Source: Fontibacillus puldeungensis
GTDB lineage: Bacteria > Bacillota > Bacilli > Paenibacillales > Paenibacillaceae
DNA length: 64,000 nucleotides
Assembly (NCBI RefSeq): GCF_042678945.1
Contig: NZ_JBHTLM010000004.1
Location: 62,001-126,000 of the forward strand
Reading direction: 5' to 3'
In this document: positions 26,998 through 35,148 of the stretch, one piece after another
Layout of the letters: every line of letters starts with the position of its first letter
How positions within the stretch are numbered: position 1 is the first letter of the stretch
Translations under genes and position numbers: made by a program
Notes under the pieces: generated by a model
What the model was told of the DNA's origin: nothing
Databases searched by the model: none
The model's input: only the letters and a program-made list of their open reading frames with translations

Positions 26998-27019
26998 ATT
27001 AATTGTCGCTGTTTATTGA

Positions 27020-27093
<74 letters not shown>

Positions 27094-27104
27094 TTTTGAT
27101 ATTC

Positions 27105-27178
27105 GGGCCCTTAGCTCAGTTGGTTAGAGCGGTCGGCTCATAACCGATTGGTCGGGGGTTCGAGTCCCTCAGGGCCCA
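27105..27178 (+). tRNA. tRNA-Ile2 (CAT anticodon, lysidine type)
   Basis: The 74-nt cloverleaf has acceptor GGGCCCT/AGGGCCC and anticodon loop CTCATAA. The CAT anticodon could mean Met or Ile2. The C4-G69 and C5-G68 pairs are the acceptor signals that TilS uses to pick tRNA-Ile2, and the sequence resembles B. subtilis tRNA-Ile2 rather than its elongator tRNA-Met. So I call Ile2, reading AUA after lysidine modification. Confidence 0.85.
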
Positions 27179-27186
27179 TTATGCGT

Positions 27187-27216
27187 AAACCCCTTGCCTA
27201 GCAAGGGGTTTTTGCT
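27187..27216 (+). terminator. Terminator of the tRNA pair
   Basis: AAACCCCTTGC pairs with GCAAGGGGTTT, followed by TTG. The 27217-27431 stretch after it holds only a doubtful 38-codon frame (see rejected items). Confidence 0.88.
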
Positions 27217-27431
27217 ATGTTCGGGGAATGATAGAGTAAATTAATGCTCTTTTTACCCAATGCAATCACCTCTCGCTATTCAATCTATGAATTTTTACCA
27301 TAAAGCTGTGGGTAAAGGCAACGTAGATTGCCCTCGGTGTAAAGAAGTTCGAAACGTGAGGTTGCCGAACGATTATTTGGGTGCTGCCCTGTTCGTGGTA
27401 TAAATCGGATATAAAAGGGGAGCGTATATAG

Positions 27432-28427
27432 ATGCTTAGTCTGGAAAGTATGGAGAAGAATCAAATAGGAGTTTATGCAGCAGCATTGATATCTGGCGCA
27501 GCAATTGGATTGGTAAGTCCCGCAATAGGTCTGTTTCTAGAACACGCTATATCATTAATGATTGCTTTTCTTCTCTTTAGTATGTTTTGTCAAATTCCGT
27601 TTCTTAACTTGAGAGAGGCTCTTTCTAATGGGCGTTTTATGGGAGCCTTACTGCTTGTTAATTTTGTTCTAATTCCAGTTCTAGTCTATATATTAATTTT
27701 AGTTTTTCCTCAACCAAGCCCAGTTCTTCTTGGTGTTTGTCTTGTGCTTCTATCCCCATGTATTGATTACGTTATTGTTTTTACCCATTTAGGGAAAGGG
27801 AACGAGAAGTTGATTCTTGCATCTACGCCTATCCTTTTCGTAGTTCAAATGATTATGCTCCCGTTTTACTTATGGCTTTTCCTTGGCCCGGAAGCAGCTG
27901 AAATTGTAAAAATTGGCCCATTTGTTGAGGCGTTTATCTTTTTGATTATTGTCCCATTGCTGCTTGCATTAGCTGCTCAGTTCTGGGCTAAGAAAAGCGC
28001 TAAGGGCTCCAAACCATTAGCATTAACTGCATGGCTTCCAGTTCCTTTTATGGCACTTGTTCTCTTTATCGTAATTGCTTCACAGATCGGGAGGGTGTAT
28101 GAAGATTTTAGTGTAATCATAGCGGTTATTCCCATCTATGTTCTGTTCCATATAATTACTCCTTTTATTTCACGATCGGTATCATCCCTTTTTCGAATCG
28201 GTCCTAAGGATGGGAGAGCCCTTATTTTTAGCGCAGGGACACGGAATTCTTTAGTCGTACTTCCTTTAGCCCTTACTCTACCTGAAGAAATGGCTGCGAT
28301 TGCAGCGGCTGTAGTAGTCACTCAAACCGTAGTAGAACTAATTGCCGAGCTTGTCTATATACGTTGTGTTCCAAGGAGCGCTGCACATTGGACATCGTGG
28401 CGCTCCCAAGGGAACAAAAAAGTTTAA
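27432..28427 (+). CDS. Bile acid:sodium symporter/arsenite permease-superfamily membrane protein
   Basis: The 331-residue polytopic protein has about ten hydrophobic helices. Conserved polar spots inside helices are LLSPCIDYVIVFTHLGKGN near residue 115 and SAGTRNSLVVLPLALTLP near 280. These match the two broken-helix crossings of the BART superfamily, which includes ACR3-like arsenic exporters and bile-acid symporters. A cysteine lies at the first crossing, as in ACR3. No ars regulator is adjacent, so the substrate is open. AGGGGAG precedes ATG 27432. Confidence 0.8.
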   Translation: MLSLESMEKNQIGVYAAALISGAAIGLVSPAIGLFLEHAISLMIAFLLFSMFCQIPFLNLREALSNGRFMGALLLVNFVLIPVLVYILILVFPQPSPVLLGVCLVLLSPCIDYVIVFTHLGKGNEKLILASTPILFVVQMIMLPFYLWLFLGPEAAEIVKIGPFVEAFIFLIIVPLLLALAAQFWAKKSAKGSKPLALTAWLPVPFMALVLFIVIASQIGRVYEDFSVIIAVIPIYVLFHIITPFISRSVSSLFRIGPKDGRALIFSAGTRNSLVVLPLALTLPEEMAAIAAAVVVTQTVVELIAELVYIRCVPRSAAHWTSWRSQGNKKV

Positions 28428-28434
28428 CCAGGTT

Positions 28435-28689
28435 CTAATATAGAGTAGGAACTGGAGCACATGAAACTGCATTGATAAGCCCTGGATTGACTCTGTAAGG
28501 CATCCAGAATACTCCATTCCAACGATAGCCTGAAACTTCACTATATTCGACCTGCGTCGGGTAAAACCAAAAGCTTTCTCCATTCCATAACCAAACATAA
28601 GTGTATTGATATACGCAGTCGATTATATAAGATACCGCAGGTTTTTCTGGGACGAAAATGGGTGGTGGTGGTAGTGCCATATATGCCAT
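28435..28689 (-). CDS. Small Pro/Tyr/Trp-rich protein, unknown
   Basis: AAGGAG stands 9 bases before ATG 28689. The 84-residue product opens MAYMALPPPPIFVPEKPAV and is unusually rich in Tyr, Trp and Phe (WLWNGESFWFYPTQ, GYRWNGVFWMPY), with two cysteines and no signal peptide. Short aromatic, proline-led proteins of this kind occur among spore-coat and surface proteins of Bacilli, but I do not recognise this one. It converges on the transporter with 7 bases between stops. Confidence 0.65.
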   Translation of the reverse strand: MAYMALPPPPIFVPEKPAVSYIIDCVYQYTYVWLWNGESFWFYPTQVEYSEVSGYRWNGVFWMPYRVNPGLINAVSCAPVPTLY

Positions 28690-28927
28690 TTGAATTCACT
28701 CCTTATCAAAGGGAATCAGTTCGAGTTCTTTCAAATTCTTTTTCTTACATGCGTATACTATGTAGGTAAATAACTAAATGACTGTACAGATGCCTAGTAA
28801 TTGACTTTAGCAGGCTAACGCATCGTTGAACAAATTATTAGTCCCCATGATAGTAGCCCTGAACTTATCGAATTTGCCTTAATAAGATGTACGGAAGTTC
28901 AAAAATGTTCAAGGAGGCATGGGGCGG

Positions 28928-29290
28928 ATGCACAAGAAGGCACCAAGGATAAAGAAGAAACGAACAGGGGTGAAAAAGGAACAGAGACATGTACATGAAT
29001 TTGAAGGCAGCACCAAATTGGCTGAAGAAGGTGCAGATCGACATAACCATCGCTTTGCAGGGGTTACAGGGCAAGCGATTCGGGTAGGAAAAAGTCATGT
29101 TCATGAAATTAATTTGGAAAGAACGGATTTCTTGAACCATTTTCATAAATTGAAGAAAATCAGAACAGGACCAGCTATCCCAGTCGGAAATGGAAAACAT
29201 GTACATTTTGTTACTGGTCAAACTACATTAAATGACGGTCACGTACACCGATTCAATTTCGCGACATTAATTCAAGCGCCTCTGGTTTAA
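28928..29290 (+). CDS. YmaF-family histidine-rich protein
   Basis: A basic leader (KKAPRIKKKRTGVKKEQ) is followed by repeated His motifs: HVHEFEGST, DRHNHRFAGVTG, SHVHEI, KHVHFVTG, DGHVHRFNFAT. This matches YmaF-type proteins of Bacilli, whose HxH pairs suggest metal binding. The function is unproven. ATG 28928 lies 10 bases after AAGGAGG. The in-frame ATG 28919 is only 1 base from that site. Confidence 0.85.
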   Translation: MHKKAPRIKKKRTGVKKEQRHVHEFEGSTKLAEEGADRHNHRFAGVTGQAIRVGKSHVHEINLERTDFLNHFHKLKKIRTGPAIPVGNGKHVHFVTGQTTLNDGHVHRFNFATLIQAPLV

Positions 29291-29401
29291 TGAGAACATT
29301 TGTATGTGAATAGGGATAAAACGCGGATTTAATATTTAAACGGATATGCTCTATGGGCCTATCCTTTTTTTAGTTCTAGATTAAGTTCCGGTTGCACAAT
29401 T

Positions 29402-29751
29402 GAGCTGAAATTTCGTGAAAAGCTTGATGAACTTGCAGAGCAGCTCGTAACCCTAACCACCTGGTTTTGGCTGTTGGGGATGCCTTTAACCTGGATGACA
29501 TTGTAGCTTCGGACGTTATTTTCGGACATGAAATTGTTCGAATTGCCCAGCAAGCCTGCGGTACGAAAAAGATGGTCCTTCCACTTGGCAGGGTTGGATT
29601 GTCGATACTCGGTCTGTTTGTTCCCGCTATGAAAGAGGAACCACTGCGATTAAGCGGGGATAAATATGGGAAGTATATCGGAAAAATTCCCGCTACAAAG
29701 CATGCCGAAGCTATTGCAGCGACCATTTGCGAATTGCAGAAGAATAGGTAG
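29402..29751 (+). pseudogene. Remnant of an extended SDR/NAD-dependent epimerase
   Basis: Two frames join into one broken protein. One reads ELKFREKLDELAEQL up to about 29450, and the second begins RNPNHLVLAVGDAFNLDD near 29443 and runs to the TAG at 29749. The second frame ends LSGDKYGKYIGKIPATKHAEAIAATI. This looks like the C-terminal third of NAD-dependent epimerases (a xPAMKEExL segment, then K(Y/F)xxxxGxxPT). There is no ribosome site and no N-terminal Rossmann motif. I call it a truncated, frameshifted remnant; the family call is tentative. Confidence 0.45.
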
Positions 29752-29923
29752 GGTGTCGAATTTTAACCCTCCGATGGCAATAGATAGTAAAAATAATAAG
29801 ATGAATTTTTCCTGAAACAGACGAAAGCTATTTTCCTATGTTATAATCTCTCAGCATGTTCTTTGCGCTTTAGCTGCTATAGTTTATGTCTACTTATCTA
29901 TTATTTATTGGAGTGGGTGCCTT

Positions 29924-30394
29924 ATGTACTTAGTCAGCTCATATTTAGCCGGCTTGAAGGTCAGATACAATGGAACGGATTGCCTGCAGGATGCGATCGC
30001 AAGACTGGTGCAAGATCATAAGGCAATCACCGTTTGTCCGGAACTGCTGGGAGGCTTTGCAACGCCGAGAGAACCGGCTGAGATCATTGGGGGAGTTGGA
30101 GAAGACGTTCTGGAGGGAAAGGCCAAGGTGATTGATAAATCGGGTCAGGATGTCACTGAGCTGTATGTCAAAGGGGCTTATGAAACGTTAAGAACTGCAC
30201 GCGAGGTTGGTGCGGTTAAAGTCGTCCTCAAAGAGTTCAGTCCTTCCTGTGGGACTACGATGATCTATAATGGCACTTTTTCTGGTGAAAAAATAGCCGG
30301 AAACGGTGTAACAGCGGCACTATTGCGGAGAGAGGGATTTAAAGTAATGTCGGAGCACCAGTTTCTTGATGAAATCTTGGATACCGGTGAGTAA
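29924..30394 (+). CDS. DUF523 family protein
   Basis: The 156-residue protein has the DUF523 hallmarks: an N-terminal S(S/A)xLxGxxVRYNG, VCPELLGGFATPREPAEI, and KEFSPSCGTTMIYNGTFSG. The usual cysteines at the start are replaced (SSYLAGL instead of SACLLG), while the CP and SC cysteines remain. The fold is often proposed to bind metal or a Fe-S cluster; the role is unknown. GGAGTG precedes ATG 29924, and TATAAT lies near 29842. Confidence 0.88.
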   Translation: MYLVSSYLAGLKVRYNGTDCLQDAIARLVQDHKAITVCPELLGGFATPREPAEIIGGVGEDVLEGKAKVIDKSGQDVTELYVKGAYETLRTAREVGAVKVVLKEFSPSCGTTMIYNGTFSGEKIAGNGVTAALLRREGFKVMSEHQFLDEILDTGE

Positions 30395-30404
30395 AGATTT
30401 TATA

Positions 30405-30433
30405 TTGAATTTATGATCCAATCTGTATATAAT
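30405..30433 (+). promoter_or_regulatory. Promoter of tRNA-Leu
   Basis: TTGAAT at 30405-30410 and TATAAT at 30428-30433 are 17 bases apart, about 50 bases before the tRNA. Confidence 0.75.
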
Positions 30434-30484
30434 ATTAAATGCAGCATTTTGGAGATGCTTGATGATATCAAGGTTTCCATATTT

Positions 30485-30570
30485 GCCGGGGTGGCGGAAT
30501 AGGCAGACGCACAGGACTTAAAATCCTGCGGTTGGTGACAACCGTACCGGTTCGAGCCCGGTCCTCGGCA
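30485..30570 (+). tRNA. tRNA-Leu (TAA)
   Basis: The class II tRNA has acceptor GCCGGGG/CCTCGGC, discriminator A, anticodon TAA in the loop CTTAAAA, and a long variable arm (GCGGTTGGTGACAACCGT). It closely resembles B. subtilis tRNA-Leu(UAA). Its 3' portion from 30509 serves as the attachment site of the adjacent island and is repeated at 35080. CCA is not encoded. Confidence 0.95.
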
Positions 30571-30571
30571 T
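30509..30571 (+). repeat. Island attachment repeat, left copy (inside tRNA-Leu)
   Basis: These 63 bases match 35080-35142 with only two mismatches, counted by eye (C/A at the base of the variable arm and G/A in the acceptor). They cover the anticodon arm, variable arm, T arm and 3' acceptor. Confidence 0.92.
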
Positions 30572-30743
30572 CATAAGCTTTTTCAGGGTTAAGGCCCTTT
30601 GGTGATATTCGCTAAATCGTACATAATCCCTTGGTCCTGTGTAGCTGAATCGATCATTTTGACCACAGGATTAGTGAGAAAGCATGAATCCTCCTTTGCG
30701 GCGCTTGAGTAAATCTCAGGCGAAGGTGAAGGAGGTTTTTGTT

Positions 30744-31647
30744 TTGGCAGGACGTTTAACAAAAGTAAAGAAGTCGGCTCCAGCAACATATGAGGTGGCA
30801 CTTGGACAGTTTGTGATCTGGAAGAAGGCACAGGGGATATCCGAGCAAACGATGAATGACTACAGGGAACATGTGAATCGCTTTTTCCGTCGATATCCCG
30901 AAGTGGGAAAACCACGTGATGCTGAGGGATTTGAAAAGAGCGCGTATGATTATTTGGGCGCGGATGGCATTAAACCTGCGACCTACAATAATCGGCTCGT
31001 CTATCTGAGTACGTTCTTTAACTGGTGTACGAAGGAATGATTGATGATAATCCACTTCTGAACTTCAAGAAGCGAAAAGCGGAAGGGCGTATCGTCAACC
31101 TGGATGAGAACGTGATTCGTGAACTGCTTATCTCTCCCGATACAAGCACTTATACGAGGCTCACGATCAAGCCTTAATGCTCTTCTTTCTGGACACTGGA
31201 ATACTGCCTAAAGAGGCGTTTGCGCTTCTTGAACGGATATTAATATCAGAGAACTGGAAGTTGAAGTAAGGCAGGAGACGGCTAAGGCGAAAGCCTCCGC
31301 ACGCTTCATTATTTGCCCGAGACAGCGCCAAGGTTATTTCTGAACTAATATCGGTCAGACTAGATGAATGGGACGAGTCAGTTCCTGTCTTCTGCATTTA
31401 CGAGGGCAAACCGCTAAATCGGCATACATGGGAGACAGGATTGAATTCTACTGCAAGAAGCTCGGAACGCATATTGTTCCGTATGATCTGCGGCACTCAT
31501 TCTCTATATTGTTCCTGAGGCAAGGCGGGAGTGCATTAGCGTTGCAACGGATGCTAGGTCACGTCACAATTAGAGATGACGAAACGGTATGTGGAGCTAA
31601 CGAATAATGAATTAAAGAACCAGCATTACAATGGCTTCACCAATTAA
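30744..31647 (+). pseudogene. Tyrosine recombinase (phage integrase) pseudogene
   Basis: Intact pieces can be read in successive frames. TTG 30744 (after GAAGGAGG) gives a SAM-like core-binding domain up to about 31035, ending LSTFFNWCTKE. GMIDDNPLLNFKKRK and YEAHDQALMLFFLDTG then appear in shifted frames, followed by ISVRLDEWDESVPVFC. The catalytic block YDLRHSFSILFLRQGG and LQRMLGHVTI follows. The tail MTKRYVELTNNELKNQ, with the nucleophile Tyr, is again in another frame. At least five frameshifts break the gene, so it cannot make a full recombinase. Its position beside tRNA-Leu fits an island integrase. Confidence 0.9.
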
Positions 31648-31698
31648 AAGGCTGCTTCCATCGAAGAAGCGTATGGTAAAGCTAAAATAAAGAATGAT

Positions 31699-31735
31699 GA
31701 GCACCTTTCCCTCAAGGAGTAGGTGCTCTTTCGTT
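31699..31735. terminator. Bidirectional terminator between integrase remnant and island operon
   Basis: GAGCACCT at 31699-31706 pairs with AGGTGCTC at 31721-31728, followed on the plus strand by TTTCGTTTT. It also lies directly behind the stop of the minus-strand small gene. Confidence 0.7.
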
Positions 31736-31861
31736 TTAGTTCTTTACCTTTTTGATTACATGGTTGATGCCGATAACAGCCAAGCCGATAAGAACCAGAA
31801 TGAACCATGCAGGAGCAGAGAAGGCCTTGCCGCCGCCTAATGCGATTCCAACGTTACCCAT
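31736..31861 (-). CDS. 41-residue single-helix membrane peptide
   Basis: ATG 31861 is preceded by a consensus AGGAGGTGA and the frame ends at TAA 31736. The peptide starts MGNVGIALGGGKAFSAPAW, continues with a hydrophobic helix FILVLIGLAVIGI and ends in a basic NHVIKKVKN tail. Its first 8 bases overlap the end of the upstream minus-strand gene (ATGGGTAA), so translation is coupled. The shape suits a small membrane effector, holin-like or toxin-like peptide, or a YjcZ-like spore peptide. None of these is established. Confidence 0.72.
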   Translation of the reverse strand: MGNVGIALGGGKAFSAPAWFILVLIGLAVIGINHVIKKVKN

Positions 31862-32837
31862 TGAGTGTCACCTCCTCTCCCGAAGTCTGAGCAAGTAGAG
31901 CGGGCAGGGAAGCGATAATTTGATTCCAGTTCTCTCTAGTTGTGGGATCGATCAAGAACTGCATGAGCTGCTGACGAAAACCGCCACTTATTAGGACAAT
32001 CAGTACATATCTGTAGAACGATGGCTTGTCTGTAATGAACTTTATTTGATAATAATCCTCAAGGTTCTTGATGCTGTTACCGAAGAAGGGAATGTCATAT
32101 ACGCTTCCAAAGTGGGTTTTAAGGTCTGACCAATAATCCTTAAGCAAATGTATGAGCTCATACGCTTCTCGATAGTCCTGTTCGTCGGATTGTCTAACCG
32201 CATTCCTCCAGGTCATTTGTTGTAACCATGCATTTGTAGACTCAAGGATTGTATCGCCTGCAATTTCCGATCCGACATTGGATAGTTGATTGAAGACACG
32301 AAACACTTCCTGAGAGATGGTTCCCTTCGAAATGATATCAGAGATAAGCTTGCTTAGAAGTATTAACCGCTTAGCATTTTCCTGTGCTTCGATCTTTTGC
32401 TTCTCTTCAAACTCTTTTGAAGGCCGACCAATTGCTTTAGGGGCATTTGCCGCCTCGTCTGTTGCGATATCATCAATGATCTCTGGATAGTCAGGATGAG
32501 CAGTATAACCTGCAATTTCCTTGAATGTACTCATAATGATCGAATGGAATTCGATAAGTCGAGCTTTTAGCTTGTCCCACTGAACGGGATAGCCTTTCCA
32601 ATAAAGGATGAAAATATAGTCCTTCTGGTGCTTACATATCCTACTAGACTTAAGCTTATCAATTAAGACAATAGTGTCTATTGTCCGCGCATCGTAGTGG
32701 GTAACGACACCCTGGGAGAATCCTAAACTAACACGATTTCCAACGATAAGACCATATTCGACGTACCGCTCAATCATATTGCTGCTTATTGATATTCCGT
32801 GCTCTCGAACTTGTTCAAGGAGTTCTTCTTTCAACAT
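31854..32837 (-). CDS. Island protein of unknown function, N-terminus HTH-like
   Basis: The product has about 327 residues. The first 70 (EELLEQVREHGISISSNMIE, RYVEYGLI, VTHYDARTIDTIVLIDKLK) resemble a MerR-like winged helix by eye. A basic YWKGYP segment, an IGRPSKEFEEKQKIEAQENA helix likely to form a coiled coil, and a helical C-terminal half follow. I do not recognise the family. ATG 32837 follows AAGAGGTGAGAACA; the frame extends 34 codons further back without a ribosome site. A 7-bp-arm palindrome just upstream could be its own operator. It overlaps the small membrane gene by 8 bases. Confidence 0.75.
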   Translation of the reverse strand: MLKEELLEQVREHGISISSNMIERYVEYGLIVGNRVSLGFSQGVVTHYDARTIDTIVLIDKLKSSRICKHQKDYIFILYWKGYPVQWDKLKARLIEFHSIIMSTFKEIAGYTAHPDYPEIIDDIATDEAANAPKAIGRPSKEFEEKQKIEAQENAKRLILLSKLISDIISKGTISQEVFRVFNQLSNVGSEIAGDTILESTNAWLQQMTWRNAVRQSDEQDYREAYELIHLLKDYWSDLKTHFGSVYDIPFFGNSIKNLEDYYQIKFITDKPSFYRYVLIVLISGGFRQQLMQFLIDPTTRENWNQIIASLPALLAQTSGEEVTLNG

Positions 32838-32857
32838 TGTTCTCACCTCTTGAACAG

Positions 32858-32876
32858 ATTGTAGCCCGCCTACAAT
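32858..32876. promoter_or_regulatory. Palindrome upstream of the island regulator-like gene
   Basis: ATTGTAG at 32858-32864 and CTACAAT at 32870-32876 are a perfect inverted repeat around CCCGC, 21 bases before the start codon. The size and place fit an autoregulatory operator. Confidence 0.55.
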
Positions 32877-33015
32877 ATGAAAACAATGGATGTTGAATGC
32901 GGAAATGAATTGGACATTCGCTCTAATCACAACACTCAATCACAATAGAAGCTTACTATTCTGGAAAATGAAGTTCATGGTAAGATGAGGACAACCATGA
33001 ATGGAGCGATTCCGA

Positions 33016-33263
33016 ATGAAAAGCACTTGCAGGGATGAGCTGTTACAGGTAACGAGATCGATAGTTAAAGCCAAAGGGAAAAATCGGTTCACACCTAAGG
33101 AAGCTATTGAGTATATACAGCGCAATAATACGAACTATGCTGATCGACGATCAGGACATATATCGTTTCAAAATGCTGTGCTAACGCGAAGCGACATCAC
33201 ACCACTGTGTTTAATGATTTCGAGAGGGTCGGCGACGGTTACTATAAGGTCATTAATCTGTAG
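33016..33263 (+). pseudogene. DUF7669-like domain gene, frameshifted
   Basis: ATG 33016 gives KSTCRDELLQVTRSIVKAKG and FTPKEAIEYIQRNNTNYADR up to about 33165. The continuation CCANAKRHHTTVFNDFERVG then DGYYKVINL, ending TAG 33261, is in another frame. Together they resemble the small winged-helix-like domain often fused to or next to restriction and HNH nucleases. The frameshift means no full product. The family name is from memory of its pattern and should be checked. Confidence 0.6.
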
Positions 33264-33703
33264 GAGCGGGTAACAATGAAAACTAAAACTGCCAAGTCTA
33301 AAGAATATTACAGGCTTGTATATGTTAAACGAAATTTGGGAGAACAGCGATGTGCGTCATATTGCGGTTATGCCTGAGTTCGCGGAAACATCCTAAGAGT
33401 ACTTGGTAAACGGAAGTCTATTGATGAGTGGCGAACCAATGTTAAGCCATATGTTATCACTTTTCAGGCTCCAATAAGCGGGATCATCTTCGATGGCTCA
33501 ACCAAACTAAATAGGAGACAGACCCTGTTTCGCTTGTTACACCATGCGTTTTACTATCTAAGAAAGATAAGGCAAAGATGAGTGGGATCAGTGGTATAAT
33601 CCTATTATCCGACTAGATGATTAGCTTAGTGTGGATGTAAACTAGGTTTTTTCGATAATACCAGTGATTTCTACCTTGGGCCTTATTCGGTGTCAGTGAA
33701 CTA
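33264..33703. other. 440-bp island stretch with only short broken frames
   Basis: The longest start-to-stop frame is 33 codons from ATG 33276 (MKTKTAKSKEYYRLVYVKR, ending at TGA 33375). Other frames break often. It reads like decayed coding DNA; I can name no function. Confidence 0.5.
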
Positions 33704-34006
33704 ATGGAATATGAGGCACGATGCAGAAATATCTTCTTCGGATCAGGAGTTAAGGATTTGTCGATACTATCGAGTGAAGGTGTGCCTAACTTTGATTCGC
33801 TTAACCTTGTTTTGACTTTAAATATCGAGCGAGTAGATGCAACAAGATTGGCTAACAGCTATTCTCGAAAAAGAAGAGAAACAGATATTATAGGTTGGTT
33901 CAAGGGACTATCTTGGCAGACAGTCGCAGGTATAGTTTCAGGATCTGACAGAAGAAGGATTGATCTTGAATTAAAGAGCATCTATGAGAACCTTCAGAAG
34001 AGTTAG
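33704..34006 (+). CDS. Hypothetical 100-residue island protein
   Basis: ATG 33704 opens 100 codons to TAG. The product is MEYEARCRNIFFGSGVKDLS and continues with FDSLNLVLTLNIERVD, a basic YSRKRRETDIIGWFKG segment and a charged end. The ribosome site is poor. It may be a real gene or the end of a larger decayed one, given the debris on both sides. Confidence 0.4.
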   Translation: MEYEARCRNIFFGSGVKDLSILSSEGVPNFDSLNLVLTLNIERVDATRLANSYSRKRRETDIIGWFKGLSWQTVAGIVSGSDRRRIDLELKSIYENLQKS

Positions 34007-34207
34007 AATGTACCTTACTAGTAATCGTTACTATGGTCACATCCATGATCTCGTCCACAGGATGATGGACGGAATATCGAGGATACATCAATACAAACCG
34101 ATGTCCGAGAACTTGCTATAGTGCGAGTTTTCGGACACTTCGGTATATTGAGGGATAAGCTAAATACTACTCTGGCAGTGATGAGCCATAATGAAGGTGT
34201 GAATTCT

Positions 34208-34981
34208 ATGCCTATTGAAAAGTGGAAGTGGGAGTATATCGAATGCAATATGGTTGAGTTCAATCGAGGATTACATACTCAAAGCAAGGCAAGCCAAAGA
34301 TTCTCGAGATTCTTCCACTGGTACTACCACCCGAGACTAGATATTTTTGCGCCCAGCAAATTCATCGGTTACGTAGATACAACTCACGTAAATTATGAAG
34401 GCTGGGGTAGTGGGGGGCAGACTCAACAAATATTAAAAACATACTTCGATCCTGTTCCACCTGAAGACTACGATAATTATTTGAATAAGTTGATTACGGT
34501 TGCGGACTCATATGGATATACGGTTTCTAAGAAGACTTTAAAGGGGCATTACGGATGGATATATGCGCCAAAGAGGGATGTTCTAGAGCAATATATTATG
34601 AATGACAGTTCTTATGATGTATCGGATTATTTTGATGAAGTTGAATTGCATAAAGAAGGCACAATGAAGTTATCTGCACTCAATAAGTATGAACGCAATC
34701 CTAAGATAAAGAAAGCAGCAATCCTATATCATGGTGTAACTTGCATGGGTTGCAAGTTTAATTTTGAAGAACAATATGGTACTCACGGAAAGGGTTTTAT
34801 TGAGATACACCACATCAAACAACTTTCAAGTGTTAAAGAAGAGCACTATGTTGATCCAAAAGAAGATATTGCGGTCTTGTGCGCTAACTGTCACAGAATG
34901 GTTCATCATCGTAAAAGTAACCCATTGACGATTGAACAGTTAATTGAATTAGTGGAAAAGAACAAAGCGAAGTGTACATGA
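34208..34981 (+). CDS. HNH endonuclease, McrA-like
   Basis: The C-terminal third is an HNH nuclease with zinc-binding cysteines. It reads CMGCKFNFEEQYG, then IEIHHIKQL with the paired catalytic histidines, DIAVLCANCHRMVHH with the second CxxC and the final His. The N-terminal 170 residues (WKWEYIECNMVEFNRG, FFHWYYHPRLDIFAPSKF, HYGWIYAPKRD) are an unrecognised domain, perhaps for target or modified-base recognition. Such fusions include type IV restriction enzymes. The start is uncertain: ATG 34208 follows AAGGTG, while the open frame continues upstream to about 34047 without a clear start. AT-rich, like the island. Confidence 0.75.
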   Translation: MPIEKWKWEYIECNMVEFNRGLHTQSKASQRFSRFFHWYYHPRLDIFAPSKFIGYVDTTHVNYEGWGSGGQTQQILKTYFDPVPPEDYDNYLNKLITVADSYGYTVSKKTLKGHYGWIYAPKRDVLEQYIMNDSSYDVSDYFDEVELHKEGTMKLSALNKYERNPKIKKAAILYHGVTCMGCKFNFEEQYGTHGKGFIEIHHIKQLSSVKEEHYVDPKEDIAVLCANCHRMVHHRKSNPLTIEQLIELVEKNKAKCT

Positions 34982-35079
34982 ATAGGAATTTGTGTTCCCC
35001 TCCATTTGCTGATATAAATAAGTTAAGTACACAGGACTATCCGATTATTAAACATGCGGATTTGGCGAATGGCAAGGAT

Positions 35080-35142
35080 GCACAGGACTTAAAATCCTGA
35101 GGTTGGTGACAACCGTACCGGTTCGAGCCCGGTCCTCAGCAT
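35080..35142 (+). repeat. Island attachment repeat, right copy (tRNA-Leu fragment)
   Basis: This copy repeats 30509-30571 with two mismatches. Its upstream part (from about 35057) only loosely follows the tRNA 5' half, so no acceptor stem can form and it is not a functional tRNA. Confidence 0.92.
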
Positions 35143-35148
35143 ATATTA

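Larger units (their letters stand above)
30571..35142 (+). mobile_element. Decayed genomic island integrated in tRNA-Leu
   Basis: The element is bounded by the 63-bp tRNA repeats, with a tyrosine recombinase pseudogene directly inside the intact tRNA end, the usual order for tRNA-targeting islands. It is about 4.5 kb and visibly more AT-rich than the flanks. It holds a minus-strand two-gene unit, two broken reading frames, a 100-codon frame and an HNH endonuclease. The tRNA terminator lies outside the right repeat (35149), showing that the original 3' flank was displaced. With int dead it is probably immobile. Confidence 0.88.

Noticed and set aside
27287..27403. 38-codon frame with a CPRC pair after the tRNA genes
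   Set aside because: No ribosome site and only one CxxC; too weak to call.
30589..30915. 108-codon minus-strand frame near tRNA-Leu
   Set aside because: It overlaps the start of the integrase remnant and lacks a start site. Only its last 30 codons look coding-like.
34121..34207. N-terminal extension of the HNH gene from GTG 34121
   Set aside because: The frame is open but no ribosome site supports it; ATG 34208 is better. It may be leftover from a longer ancestral gene.
35057..35142. Second tRNA-Leu gene
   Set aside because: The 5' half does not fit the acceptor and D arms, so only the 3' att fragment is real.
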